Shown: one piece after another, positions 34,286 to 45,928 of the stretch
Layout: every line of letters begins with the position of its first letter
Numbering within the stretch: position 1 is the stretch's first letter
NCBI GenBank assembly: GCA_030762895.1
Contig: CM061063.1
Coordinates: forward strand, 70,863,836-70,927,835
Reading direction: 5' to 3'
DNA from: Sophora flavescens
Taxonomy: Eukaryota; Streptophyta; Magnoliopsida; Fabales; Fabaceae
DNA length: 64,000 bases
Made by a program: the position numbers and the translations under genes
The notes under the pieces: model-generated
Told to the model about the DNA's origin: nothing
The model's input: only the letters and a program-made list of their open reading frames with translations
Database searches by the model: none

Positions 34286-35924
34286 TGTAAGACTAAGCCC
34301 TCATTCATGTTTTGATGTATGACAAACAAAGTGTATTTTGCATAAGATTTTTAATTTTGACTATGTACTCATTTCGTGTTAAGTTGCATGCAAGATCACT
34401 CATCCAACAAAGCAAAACAAGCGCTCGTCCAACACAGGGATAATATAAGCGATCATCCAATGAAGTGAACCAAGAAGACATCCAACAAAGTAAAAAAAAA
34501 TTGTCGTCCAATGAACCACTAAAGAGCTCGTCCACTAAAGTACCATTTGAAGCATGTCCACAAAAGTACAACAAAAACACGTCCACTGAAGTACAACAAG
34601 AAGAGCACGTCCACTGAAGTTCAACAAAAAGAGCTCGTCTAACAAGAAGAGTGTGTCCACTGAAAGTAATAGAAGAGCTTGTCTGCTAATGTGGCACTTG
34701 GAGCTCATCTACTGAAGAAACAGAAGAGCTCGTCTGCTGACGTGGCACTTGGAGCTCGTCTACTGAAAGTAACATAAGCACGCGTCTACTGAAGTAAAAA
34801 GGAGAGCTCGGCTACTAATAGTGGCAAAAGGAGGTCGTCTACTAATGATACGTGCTTTGGACTTGCTAAGATCTTAATGAGAAACTCCGTCCACTAACAT
34901 GGCATATAAAGCTCGTCTACCAATTGGAGCCCGTCCAATTACCTTGTGTTAGCACTCTCGTCTACCAGTTGGAGCACGTCCAATTACCTTGAGCTAGTAC
35001 TCCCGTCTGCTGACGTGGCAAATGGACGCTGCTATTTTTATCTTCAAATAAACACGGATATATTGCTCTTCAAAAAAAAAGGCTTGGCTATCCTTTCAGA
35101 TGGAAACGATTATTTTTCAAGAAGGACACAAACTCTACAAAGATCAACAGAATCTCATTTCAAGAACAAGAATCAAGAAAGCATATTTTGTTAAATCAGA
35201 TCCAAATCTGTTTTAAATGATCCCAACGGCTATAATTTGTCTTCTATATAAAGAGGGATCAAAGGAACAATTTTCAACACAACACATACAATAACAACAA
35301 CACAACTCATTCTGATTGTGAAACTACGAAAGATCCAAAGTACTTTATCTCTGAGAAAAGTGTGATAGTAGTTAGAATTTCAATTTGTGTAATCAGACTT
35401 TTAGAGTCTTTGTTCTACTCAATTCTTTTCATGAATTAGTGTGATTAAGAGAGGGTATCTCTTAGGCTTTAACAAGGATAGAAGGGATCCTTGGGTATAG
35501 AAAAGCTAGTGTGCTTTCTGGTGATTTTTCAAGCAAGGAGGTTATCCTTGTGTTGCTGTAATTAGAATTGTGTAATTGCTGATTATAGTGGAGAAAACCA
35601 CAGAGGTGTGGGACTGGATGTAGGTTTACCAGAGGAGGTAGCCGAACCAAGATAAATCGGTTTGCGCGTTCTTCTCATCTCTAAACTCCATATACTTGTT
35701 AACTTGAATCTTTAATCTGCAATCTGTGTTAAAATCGATTGTTACTACCTATAATTCTTCTTGTCATCATTACTTGTTCCATAACCTGATTCTTGGGAAT
35801 TAAAATTGAGTGAAAACCAATTTTCTTTAAAGAAACACTGTTTTGCTTTAAATTGTTGAATGAGTTTTCAATATCTCAAGTCCCCCCCCCCCCCCCCCTC
35901 TTGAGACCGTTGCCACTACCAACA
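34286..35924 (+). repeat. 5' LTR of the SIRE-type element
   Basis: The 1639-bp LTR begins TGTAAGACTAAGCCC and ends CACTACCAACA after a long C homopolymer (35882-35898). U3 (about 34390-34990) is a degenerate tandem array of GCTCGTCCACTGAAGT-like units. TATATAAAG at 35245-35253 marks the promoter. Confidence 0.93.
35245..35253 (+). promoter_or_regulatory. TATA box in SIRE 5' LTR
   Basis: TATATAAAG, preceded by CTTC and followed by AGGGATC, lies 960 bp into the LTR; the same motif is at 47478-47486 in the 3' LTR. It would drive the genomic transcript. Confidence 0.65.
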
Positions 35925-35926
35925 AT

Positions 35927-35938
35927 TGGCATCAGGGC
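35927..35938 (+). promoter_or_regulatory. primer-binding site, initiator tRNA-Met type
   Basis: TGGCATCAGGGC starts two bases after the LTR end. It is the TGGTATCAGAGC primer site of Copia elements with two transitions; the unaltered form is at 49101 in another element. Confidence 0.75.
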
Positions 35939-35974
35939 TAAAACTCTTGTTACAAAGCTTAACAGCTTCAAGAG

Positions 35975-36673
35975 ATGGCTACAAATGATATTCTGGGTGA
36001 TGGGGCTTCACTCACTAGACCCCCTGCCTTTAATGACTCCCAATACATGTATTGGAAAGAGAGAATGCTTATCTTTCTTGAGGCTGCAGGTTTAGATGTA
36101 TTAGATGCTGTTGAAAATGGTCCCTATGTTCCATTTATTCTTGATGCTAAGGGAAATAAACAAACTAAACCAAAAGATGACTGGAATGATGAGGATAAAA
36201 GAAGAATTGGTTATAATGCTAAAGCAACAAAAATATTATAACAGCTGCTTTGAATTATGATGAGTTTTTCAGGGTCTCCAATTGCAAAACGGCAAAGCAA
36301 ATGTGGGATACTCTTCAACTCACTCATGAAGGAACCAACGATGTGAAAAGAGCAAGGATGAATGCACTAGTCCATGAATATGAACTCTTTCACATGAAGA
36401 ATGGTGAGGAGATAGGTGAACTGCAAAAGAGGTTTACACACATTGTGAACCAGCTAGAAGGACTCGGACATACAATCACAGATGAGAAAGAGATTAACAA
36501 GATAATGAGATGTTTGAGTCGTGAATGGCAGCCAAAAATTACTGCAATTGTTGAAGCAAAGGATCTTGACACCATGCAGATAGCTACTCTATTTGGCAAG
36601 TTGAAAGAACGCGAATTGGAACTCAATAGATTGAAAAGTCAAGAAGATAAGGAGAAAAAGAAGAAAGGACTCT
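35975..36673 (+). pseudogene. Copia gag, N-terminal part
   Basis: The ATG at 35975 begins MATNDILGDG, and the region reads like the UBN2/DUF4219 gag of Copia elements (YWKERMLIFLEA, then TAKQMWDTLQLTHEGTNDVK). A frame change occurs around 36240 between two otherwise continuous parts. Coding is cut at ACTCT (36669-36673) by the nested minus-strand LTR element and resumes at 41819. Confidence 0.88.
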
Positions 36674-38016
36674 TGTTGACGGATCTGGGCAAGTATACCC
36701 AGTCGTGCAAGTAATACGGTGGTAAGACAGGTTATCGTATCCACGGGGATTGGATGTCAAGTACCAATTCGCAAACTCGGCAACTATGTAGACTAAACTA
36801 TTAATCAAGAGAAAGTAAAACAACAAAAGAAAAGGGAATAAAATCTTTTTGGCTTTTTGGAGACTTTTGACAAACACTTGGAGTGCAGAAAGGATATTTT
36901 GGGACTAGACTTCACCAAACCTCTAACTCATGCACTATCAGGACTAGATACCTCCCATTCATGCTTCAGATATTAAAATCAATCCACTAAACTACTCAAA
37001 CCCCGATTCCTCGGATGGCAAGAGCCTAAATCCACTAATAGACCCTAATTCCTTAGGTGGCCTAGATTAATGAATTTGCATTAAGATTAGGGATCATGCG
37101 ATTACTAATAAACCTAGTTCCATTCCTAGATACAAGGCTTACTAGGTGATTAAATTCAGTTCCGGTTCTGATACGAACGTCCCCATTGCATACCAAAACA
37201 CAAATCAAGTCATGGGGGTGCTAGCCACAACAAGCATTAAGCACAGAAAATTAACCACTAATATGAAGACATGAACATAGAATAATCAGTCAAGATAAAT
37301 ACATAAACATCAATTTGGTTACATCTAATCCCAACAACAGGGATTTAACTACTCATAAACAAAGAAAACCAAACCAGAGAAATAGGAGAAGAGGAGAGAA
37401 GAGGCTCCATGTGAGCTTTCCTTCTTCTTCAAAGCAACCCCTCTTGGCTCCCTTCTAGGGTTGAAACCATAGCCCAGCTGCAGCCTCCAAATGCCTCCAA
37501 ATGGACCCTAAAAACTCTCCCAGTTCTGTCTGCTGCTTTCTTATTTATAGGTCTGTTGCGCGTCACGGCCGTGATGGCCATCACGGGCAGGCCGTGACGC
37601 GTTCTGTCCAAGGCGTGTTTGCACAAAATGAAGTCTCGCGAGGTGAGCTAGGTTTCGCGTCGCGAAATCCTAATTTTCTGGTTGGTCACGGCCGTGATGT
37701 CTATTACGGGCAGGCGGCCGTGGCGATCTCGACTTTTGCCTTCGCTTCCGCTTGATCACTAGTGATGGTCATCACGGCCAGGCCGTGATGGGCTCTGTTT
37801 GGCTCATATTCTTCACTTTTCAAGCTCTATTTCATCCAAGCTCCACCATGTCTGATTTTGATCATTTTTTACATTGAATTCCTGCAAAACAACACCAAGA
37901 CACCGCTTCACCCGTTCCAAGGGAAAATCTAACTAAAATCAACTAAAGAATGCCTAATCTATATGAAAAATGCATGCAAATATGTATAGGAAACATCATG
38001 TAAAATCACACTATCA
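36674..38016 (-). repeat. 3' LTR of the nested element (left copy)
   Basis: 1343 bp, TG..CA ends (TGTTGACGGATCTGGG to CACACTATCA on the plus strand). It contains CACGGCCGTG-type palindromes at about 37563-37780 and a minus-strand TATA (plus TTATTTATA at 37541-37549). Confidence 0.92.
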
Positions 38017-38032
38017 AATCACCCCAAGCTTA
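38017..38032 (-). promoter_or_regulatory. polypurine tract of the nested element
   Basis: On the minus strand TAAGCTTGGGGTGATT immediately precedes the 3' LTR. The same phrase precedes the LTR at 12327 in the related plus-strand element. Confidence 0.85.
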
Positions 38033-39690
38033 TTCAATTGCTTGTCCTCAAGCAATCACTAAGGCCAGAAGAATAAACAGAACATTGATAGTGAACCAAG
38101 AACCCGAGCAAATAATCCAAGCAATAGGCAATTCAAACAATTCAGTAAGAGACAATCAATTCAAGTCCAATTAGAGGCTTGGGTTCCTTAGACTCATGTT
38201 CTCACTGATTTGGGCACTCTTTCTCACCTGAAGCTCACCCCAAGCTTATTCATTTGCTTGGCTCTCTTTCTCACCACTCCTGTGTTTAGGGGAATAAGAC
38301 AATTCACTCAATTTTCCTCAAGGAATGAATCCTACCATAGGCTTGACTATCAACCAAATCTCTACTTTATTAATGAAAACAATTAAGAATCAAGAGGTCT
38401 TTTATTTGGTTGTAACGTGGCCATGGGATTAATCGTTAGGTGGGGATAACAAGAAAAGGACATTTCAAAAGGTTACATAAACATCAAGCATTTGCAAAAC
38501 ATGACCTTCTAAAATACCTTCTTGGGTTTTCAATTTATTTTTCCACCTTTCTTTTCTTTCTTTTTCTTTTTAGCTCTCATTTCTTTTTGTCATCCCCTTC
38601 TCTACTTTATTTTTTCTTTTTTCTTTTTTTTTCTTTTTTTTTTATTTGGAGAAGGGGAAATTTTTCAGCTCAAGAGAATTTTTTTTTTCTGATTCTTTTC
38701 CCAAACTTTCAACTACCTTTTTACCCTTTTTGTAATACTTTAGAAGGTCCCTTATCAAACTTATTTATCCACATATTTCAGGGTACCAAGAAAAGCATTT
38801 TATTCTTTTGTAGGCTCAAAATTGGGCAACTAAGGGGTAGCATTTTATCATTCCAAGCTCAGAAGGCCAGAAAAATACCTATTGCCTCCATCATTTTCAA
38901 AAATGTTTTCAAAAATTTTTAAGCTTCAAAATGGTTTCAAGTCAAGTTCTAGAGAAAACAATCCAAGAGGAATAACACTCTAACACAAAGAATGGGGTAA
39001 AATTTTGTGAGTACCCCTTTATGGCTCAAAATCTCACATTTTAGTTCAGAATCAATGAAAAACACAAATCCTCAGAACCATATGCTAATTATCAACTATC
39101 CAAGATTATCTCAAACATTTTCATTTGCAGCCATATCACAAGAATAACAAATTGGGTTCCACAATTCACTATCACAGTTAATTTGGCACTTAGTTCTCAC
39201 AATTGGATACAAAATCTAAGCAAGGGCAATCTAATGTGTGATCATGCAAAGCTATCATGCAAAACTATATGAATGCAACATGAAAAATGCAAATGCAAAA
39301 TACCCCTACCCCAAGCTTAAAAATTTACATTGTCCCCAATGTAAACAATCAAGTTGGAGAGAGGAGAAAAAAATTAAATTAAAAATAAAAAATGGAACGG
39401 CTTACCGAGGCGGTGACGGGTGTTGGCTTTCATTTCAGTCAGAAACTGCTTGAAAGTTGGGTTGCTTTTTCTTGTCTTCTTGCTCCTCCCTCCTTCCTTC
39501 TTACCCTGGAATCACTTGGCAATTTTATTAGTAAAAGAAAACTCTTGATCTTCTCAAATTATTCAAGAGTTTAAAATCAAAAATAAAATCTAACTAAACA
39601 AAAAGGAAAAAGGAAAAGGAAAAGAAAAATTGGGTTGCCTCCCAATGAGCGCTTCTTTAATGTCACTAGCTTGACTTATTAAAAAGTATC
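38033..39690 (-). other. non-coding interior of the nested element
   Basis: AT- and CT-rich sequence with homopolymer stretches (for example 38590-38650). It is homologous in inverted orientation to 10960-12326, including CCCCAATGTAAA (39335-39346) and CTACCCCAAGCTT. Open frames on either strand here are low-complexity and are not called. Confidence 0.75.
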
Positions 39691-40353
39691 CTAGGATCCT
39701 CCTCCCGGATCAAATGGAAATTGGGGTGGTGACTGTAGCAGTAATACAACTTTATTCTCAATTCCACCCAGCCATTGGGTGGAAATTCCATTGACCTCTA
39801 CAATTATGAATTCACTTCCTCTCAGGTCAAGTGGAATTTTCAAGAGGAAGTTTTCCATACAAGTGGAAGGGGCTAACTTACCAGTGTCCACACATGCATG
39901 CAAGCCAACATAGTTATTTAATGCAGAAAATTCAGCATGCATGGTGGAGGGAATGATTTCTAAATGCCCTGCCTTCTCACTTGTTCCTCCCCAAGGATGC
40001 GCGAAAGGTAATCCCTCTTCTTGTGGTTCATCTACCACCACCTTTTCATCTTCATTGTGATCCATTCCCACAACCAGATTTTTCTCAAATGCTGATTCTT
40101 GTGGCTCTATGGGAATCATACATGGTGGTGGAGGTGGCAAATAGGAACAAAAGGTTTCCCAATCCTCCTCGGAGAAGTTGTATGTAAGCCTTCCCGTCGT
40201 ATAATCAACTTGTGCGGGAGTAACATGGTCCATCAAATCCATGACGTCTCCCAAACACCAGTTGTCTTCCAAAACGCGACTGGAGGCTTCCTCATCAGGT
40301 GGATAATAAAAATTTTCCATGAATTTCGTCCACCTGGCACTACCAAAGCTCAA
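39691..40353 (-). CDS. unidentified 220-residue ORF of the nested LTR element
   Basis: This is the only long open frame in the element's interior. Its start codon lies about 90 bp after the primer-binding site, where gag would begin. The sequence is acidic in its first half (NFSEEDWETF, NEDEKVVVDEPQEEG), has a run of five prolines (SYLPPPPPCM, about residue 75) and a C-terminal part with FIIVEVNGISTQWLGGIENK. No zinc knuckle, transmembrane segment or signal peptide is visible; a DTG at about residue 157 is not enough to call a protease. I do not recognise the family. It could be a structural gag-like protein, a captured host fragment or a chance frame; the intact length in an otherwise non-coding interior favours past selection. 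Confidence 0.5.
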   Translation of the reverse strand: MSFGSARWTKFMENFYYPPDEEASSRVLEDNWCLGDVMDLMDHVTPAQVDYTTGRLTYNFSEEDWETFCSYLPPPPPCMIPIEPQESAFEKNLVVGMDHNEDEKVVVDEPQEEGLPFAHPWGGTSEKAGHLEIIPSTMHAEFSALNNYVGLHACVDTGKLAPSTCMENFLLKIPLDLRGSEFIIVEVNGISTQWLGGIENKVVLLLQSPPQFPFDPGGGS

Positions 40354-40445
40354 AACAAAAAGATCAAATATATACAGAAAATAAAAGAAATAAAAATGTC
40401 TAAATTAGTTGCCTCCTTTGTTACTAATGATATTGGCAAAACCAA

Positions 40446-40463
40446 TCCCCGGCAACGGCGCCA
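40446..40463 (-). promoter_or_regulatory. primer-binding site, tRNA-Asp type
   Basis: On the minus strand TGGCGCCGTTGCCGGGGA starts six bases after the 5' LTR end. The plus strand therefore reads like the last 18 bases of plant tRNA-Asp(GUC) with its CCA. This primer is typical of Athila/Tat-type Gypsy elements and their non-autonomous partners. Confidence 0.9.
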
Positions 40464-40469
40464 AAAACT

Positions 40470-41813
40470 TGTTGACGATCTCTGGGCAAGTATACCCAGT
40501 CGTGCAAGTAATACGGTGGTAAGACCGGTTATCGTATCCACGGTGATTGGATGTCAGGTACCAATTCGCAAACTCGGCAACTATGTAGACTAAACTATTA
40601 ATCAAGAGAAAGTAAAACAACAAAAGAAAAGGGAATAAAATCTTTTTGGCTTTTTGGGGACTTTTGACAAACACTTGGAGTGCAGAAAGGATATGTTGGG
40701 ACTAGACTTCACCAAACCTCTAACTCATGCACTATCAGGACTAGATACCTCCCATTCATGCTTCAGATATTAAAATCAATCCACTAAACTACTCAAACCC
40801 CGATTCCTCGGATGGCAAGAGCCTAAATCCACTAATAGATCCTAATTCCTTAGGTGGCCTAGATTAATGAATTTGCATTAAGATTAGGGATCATGCGATT
40901 ACTAATAAACCTAGTTCCATTCCTAGATACAAGGCTTACTAGGTGATTAAATTCAGTTCCGGTTCTGATACGAACGTCCCCATTGCACACCAAAACACAA
41001 ATCAAGTCATGGGGGTGCTAGCCACAACAAGCATTAAGCACAGAAAATTAACCACTAATATGAAGACATGAACATAGAATAATCAGTCAAGATAAATACA
41101 TAAACATCAGTTTGGTTACATCTAATCCCAACAACAGGGATTTAACTACTCATAAACAAAGAAAACCAAACCAGAGAAATAGGAGAAGAGGAGAGAAGAG
41201 GCTCCATGTGAGCTTTCCTTCTTCTTCAAAGCAACCCCTCTTGGCTCCCTTCTAGGGTTGAAACCCTAGCCCAGCTGCAGTCTCCAAATGCCTCCAAATG
41301 GACCCTAAAAACTCTCCCAGTTCTGTCTGCTGCGTTCTTATTTATAGGTCTGCTGCGCGTCACGGCCGTGATGGCCATCACGGGCAGGCCGTGACGCGTT
41401 CTGTCCAAGGCGTGTTTGCACAAAATGAAGTCTCGCGAGGCGAGCTAGGTTTCGCGTCGCGAAATCCTAATTTTCTGGTTGGTCACGGCCGTGATGTCTA
41501 TTACGGGCAGGCCGTGACAGTCTCTGACTTTTGCCTTCTGCTCTGCTTGATCACGGCCGTGATGGTCATCACGGCCAGGCCGTGATGGGCTCTGTTTGGC
41601 TCATATTCTTCACTTTTCAAGCTCTATTTCATCCAAGCTCCACCATGGCTGATTTTGATCATTTTTTACATTGAATTCCTGCAAAACAACACCAAGACAC
41701 CGCTTCACCCGTTCCAAGGGAAAATCTAACTAAAATCAACTAAAGAATGCCTAATCTATATGAAAAATGCATGCAAATATGTACAGGAAACATCATGTAA
41801 AATCACACTATCA
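40470..41813 (-). repeat. 5' LTR of the nested element (right copy)
   Basis: 1344 bp, starts TGTTGACGATCTCTGGG and ends CACACTATCA on the plus strand. It carries TCACGGCCGTGA-type palindromes at about 41359-41586; the minus-strand TATA is upstream of the primer site as expected for a 5' LTR in this orientation. Confidence 0.92.
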
Positions 41814-41818
41814 ACTCT

Positions 41819-44800
41819 CACTCAAGGTTCATATCTCCAAAGAATCAATAGAAAGTGATGAAGATGAACACCTTGATGAAAGTGAAGAATCCGAAGAAAA
41901 AGACATGGGATTGCTTGTGAGGAAATTTAGAAGATTCATCAAGAAGAATAGAAATAAGAAGCAATTTAGTTTTCCTACCAAAAAGAACACGAACAAAGGT
42001 GAAAGCTCTTCCTCAACAATCAAATGCTTTGAATGTGGAAAGCTTGGACACTACAAAAATGAATGTCCAAAGCTACAAAAGAAAGAAAAGTATGAGAAGA
42101 ATGACAACAAAGAGAAGAAAGGAAGAAAGCCTAGAAGAGCATACATAGCCTGGGAAGAAAATGATATGGATTCCACTAGTAGTGAATCTGAAAATGAAGA
42201 AGCCAACCTATGTCTCATGGCTAATCAACAAAGTGATAGTGAAACCGAGGTAAATGATTCTTCTCCTACCTATGATGAGTTACAAGATGCTTTTGATGAA
42301 TTGCATGAAAAATATGTTAAAATTGGTAAACAACTTATATCTTCTAAGAAGATCATCGCAAAACAATGTAGTGACTATGCATCTTTACATATAAAGCTTA
42401 AAGAACTAGAAGCTGAAAATTCACAATTACTTGCATCTAGTTCAATTTGCACCAAATGTACTACACTAGAAAAGGAAGTTGAAAAATTGAATACAACTCT
42501 ATCTAAGTTTACTTTGGGTAGAGATAACTTGAATGCCATATTAGGACAGTAAAATGGTGTGTATGACAAAGCTGGAATTGGATATAAGCCAATGGTACAT
42601 GAAAAATCTTTTAAGAAGCTTTTTGTTCCACCTATTTCCTCAACTAGTCCTTTCGTTAAATGCTATTATTGTCTAAAGAAAGGTCATACAGCTGCTACTT
42701 GTAGACTTAGAAAGAACATTCATGTTGGCATTAAACAAATTTGGGTTCCAAAAGGAACTTATGTTGCTACTAACACCAAAGGACCCAACCATATTTGGGT
42801 ACCTAAAGGAAAAGGATAAAAAAATATGTTTTGTAGGTGTGTTTGAAGGCCAAAACCTCAAGCTGGTTTTTGGACAGTGGCTGCTCCAAACACATGACCG
42901 GAGACATCACACAATTTACATCTTTCACTCCCAAGGAAGGTGGAAATTTCACCTATGGAGACAACAACAAAGGAAAAATTCTTGGTGTTGGAACAATAAG
43001 AAAAAGTCCAGCAATCAAGATTGAGAATGTTCTCTATGTGGAAGGACTCAAACACAATCTACTAAGTATAAGCCAATTATGTGATAAAGGCTACAAGGTA
43101 AACTTTAACTCAAATTTGTGTATGATCGATTCTATTCATGATAATAACATAAAATTGATTGGAAATAGAATCAATAACATCTATATGCTAGACATAGACA
43201 ATTTAATTTCCAACGATGCATGTTGCTTAATTTCCAAAGAAGATGAAAATTGGCTTTGGCATAGGAGAATAGCTCACATTCATATGGATCACTTGAATAA
43301 ATTGATTTCCAAAGAAATTGTAATCGGTTTACCAAATAAAAAGTTTGTTAAAGAAGGCCTATGTGATGCATGCCAAAAGGGTAAACAAGTGAAAACCTCA
43401 TTTAAGGCTAAAAACACTGTTTCAACTAGTAGACCCTTACAATTGCTGCACATGGACCTTTTTGGACCTTCTAGGACAAAAAGCTTTGGTGGAAATCTCT
43501 ATGCTCTTGTAATTGTTGATGACTTCTCTAAATCACTTGGACCTTTTTCTTAGCACAAAAGAATGAAGCTTTTAAAGCTTTTAAGAAAATGGCTAAGGTT
43601 GCTCAAAATGAGAAAGATGTGAAAATTGCTTCAATTAGGAGTGACCTTGGAGGATAATTCCAAAATGAGAAGTTTGATAACTTTTGTGATGAACATGGTA
43701 TAAAACACAATTTTTTTGCACCTAGAACTCCACAACAAAATGGATTAGTTGAGAGGAAAAATAGGTCACTTGAAGAAATTGCTAGAACCATATTAAGTGA
43801 CTCTAATTTACCAAAGTATTTTTGGACTGATGATGTGAGTACTGCATGTTATGTTTTGAATAGAGTTCTAATAAGGCCAATTTTGAAGAAAACTCCATAT
43901 GAACTTTACAAGGGAAGAAAACCTAACATTTCTCATTATCATGTCTTTGGCTGTAAATGTTTTGTGCTAAATAATGGCAAGGATAATCTTGGGAAATTTG
44001 ATCCCAAAGCTGATGAGGGTATTTTCCTAGGTTATTCATTAACTAGCAAAGCATATAGAGTGTTTAATAAGCGTACTTTACCAATGGAAGAATCTGTTCA
44101 CATAACGTTTGATGAGTCTAACCCCAAAAGGTTGGGAAAGGACATTTTTGATGATGCAGAAACTCTTGAGGATGAAGTGAAATCTGATGAAGGAAAGGAG
44201 AGCAACAAGGAAAAAGTAGATGAAGAAAGCAATAAAGAACCTCAAGCAGAACTTCAACAAGAAAATCTTCCTAAGGAGTGGCAAGCTTCAAAGAATCATC
44301 CCCTAGACAATATCATTGGTGAGATCACCAAAGAGGTAACCACTAGAAACTCTTTAAGGAATATTTACAATGCCATGGCGTTTGTGTCTCAAATAGAACC
44401 AAAATGTGTTGATGATGCTATTAATGATGAACATTGGATGATTGCAATGCAAGAGGAGTTAAATCAATTTAAAAGGAACAAAGTTTGGGATTTAGTTCCA
44501 AAACCCAAAAGTAACCAAATAATCGGAACTAAATGGGTGTTTAGAAACAAAATGGATGAGAATGGAATAATAGTAATAAACAAGGCTAGACTAGTAGCTG
44601 AGGGATACAATCAAGAAGAAGGAATTGATTATGATGAAACTTATGCTCCCGTAGCTAGATTAGAAGCGATAAAAATGCTCTTAGCCTATGCTTGTATAAT
44701 GAACTTTAAACTGTACCAAATGGATGTGAAAAGTGCCTTTTTAAATGGAATAATACAAGAGGAAGTATATGTAAGCCAACCCCCTAGCTTTGTTGATGTT

Positions 44801-45928
44801 GAGTTCCCAAATCATATCTATAAACTGACTGAAGCCCTCTATGGACTCAAGCAAGCTCCTAGAGCTTGGTATGAGAGGTTAAGCAATTTTTTCTTAGAGA
44901 AAGGCTTTAAAAGAGGAAAAGTTGATACAACACTATTTACTAAAACAAAAGCACACAATATCTTACTTGTTCAAATATATGTTGATGACATTATCTTTGG
45001 TGCTACTAATGAGTCTTTATGCAAGGAATTTTGTGAACTAATGCAAAGTGAATTTGAAATGTCCATGATGGGAGAACTTACCTTCTTTCTTGGACTTCAA
45101 ATTAAACAATGCCAAGATGGAACCTTCATAAGCCAAACAAAGTATTGCAAGGAACTACTAAAGAAGTTTGGAACCGAAAGCGCAAAGGAAATGTCAACAC
45201 CAATGAGTCCAGCCTGCTACTTGGACAAAGATGAACATGGTAAATCTATAGATGTATCCAAGTATAGAGGTATTATCGGATCCTTACTTTATCTCATTGC
45301 AAGTAGGTCAGATATAATGTTTAGTGTGTGTATGTGTGCAAGGTATCAAGCTAATCCTAAAGAATCACATCTTACTGCAGTTAAAAGAATCATTAAGTAT
45401 CTCTTAGGAACAAAAGAAATGGGGATGTGGTATCCCAAGGGATCCACTTGCACATTAATATGATATTCCGACTCTGACTTTGCTGGATGCAAGTTAGATA
45501 GGAAGAGCACAAATGGAACATGCCATTTATTAGGAAATTCCCTAGTGTCCTGGTTTAGTAAAAAGTAAACTAGTGTGGCCTTATCCACAGCTGAAGCAAA
45601 ATATGTTGCAGCTGGGAGTTGTTGTGCTCAAATCCTATGGATGAAACAACAATTAATTGACTATGGTGTTTATCTGGATCATATAGCAATAAAGTGTGAT
45701 AACACGAGTGCAATTAATCTAACAAAGAACCCAATTATGCACTCAAGAACCAAGCATATTGAAATTAGGCATCATTTTATCAGGGATCATATTCAAAGTA
45801 GTGATGTTATGATTGAACATATAGATACAACCAAGCAATTAGCTGATATATTCACCAAACCACTAAATAAGGAGAGTTTCTTCTTTATAAGAAGGGAACT
45901 TGGCATTATTGATCCTCAAAATAATTGA
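41819..45928 (+). pseudogene. Copia gag C-terminus and pol, decayed
   Basis: After the nested element gag resumes with an acidic-to-basic linker and a zinc knuckle (CFECGKLGHYKNEC, 42028), then a coiled-coil-like segment and a second knuckle (CYYCLKKGHTAATC, 42661). Protease is marked by FLDSGCSKHMTG (42868), then the gag-pre-integrase and integrase core (LLHMDLFGPSR; TPQQNGLVERKNRS), reverse transcriptase (MDVKSAFLNG; YVDD at 44980-44991) and RNase H (STAEAKYVAA; DIFTKPL) ending with TAA at 45926-45928. Breaks: stop at 42550, frame shift near 42830, frame loss near 43535, TAA at 43655, TGA at 45461 and TAA in AAAAAGTAAAC near 45566. It cannot encode a working polyprotein. Confidence 0.93.

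Larger units (their letters stand above)
36674..41813 (-). mobile_element. non-autonomous LTR retrotransposon (LARD-like), nested in SIRE gag
   Basis: The 5140-bp element has near-identical LTRs (36674-38016 and 40470-41813) and TSD ACTCT (36669-36673 and 41814-41818). It is oriented minus: the primer site is next to the right-hand LTR and the polypurine tract next to the left-hand one. The 2453-bp interior has no recognisable gag, protease, reverse transcriptase or integrase, only one 220-residue ORF of unknown function. About two dozen differences between LTRs suggest a fairly recent insertion. The tRNA-Asp primer site and style suggest a parasite of Athila/Tat-type Gypsy elements. Confidence 0.93.

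Noticed and set aside
34390..34990. Regularly spaced short repeats resembling a CRISPR array
   Set aside because: Units are degenerate, spacers are not unique, and the array lies in the U3 of a plant LTR retrotransposon.
38440..38922. 160-residue plus-strand frame rich in F, L and S
   Set aside because: Translation of T-rich homopolymers in the non-coding interior of the nested LTR element, on the strand opposite to its transcription.
39691..40353. Aspartic protease call from a DTG triplet
   Set aside because: The flanking hydrophobic pattern and the second conserved motif of retroviral proteases are absent.
40445..40463. Perfect 3' end of a tRNA-Asp on the plus strand
   Set aside because: Only the last 18-19 bases are present and they sit next to an LTR end; it is the complement of a primer-binding site, not a tRNA gene.
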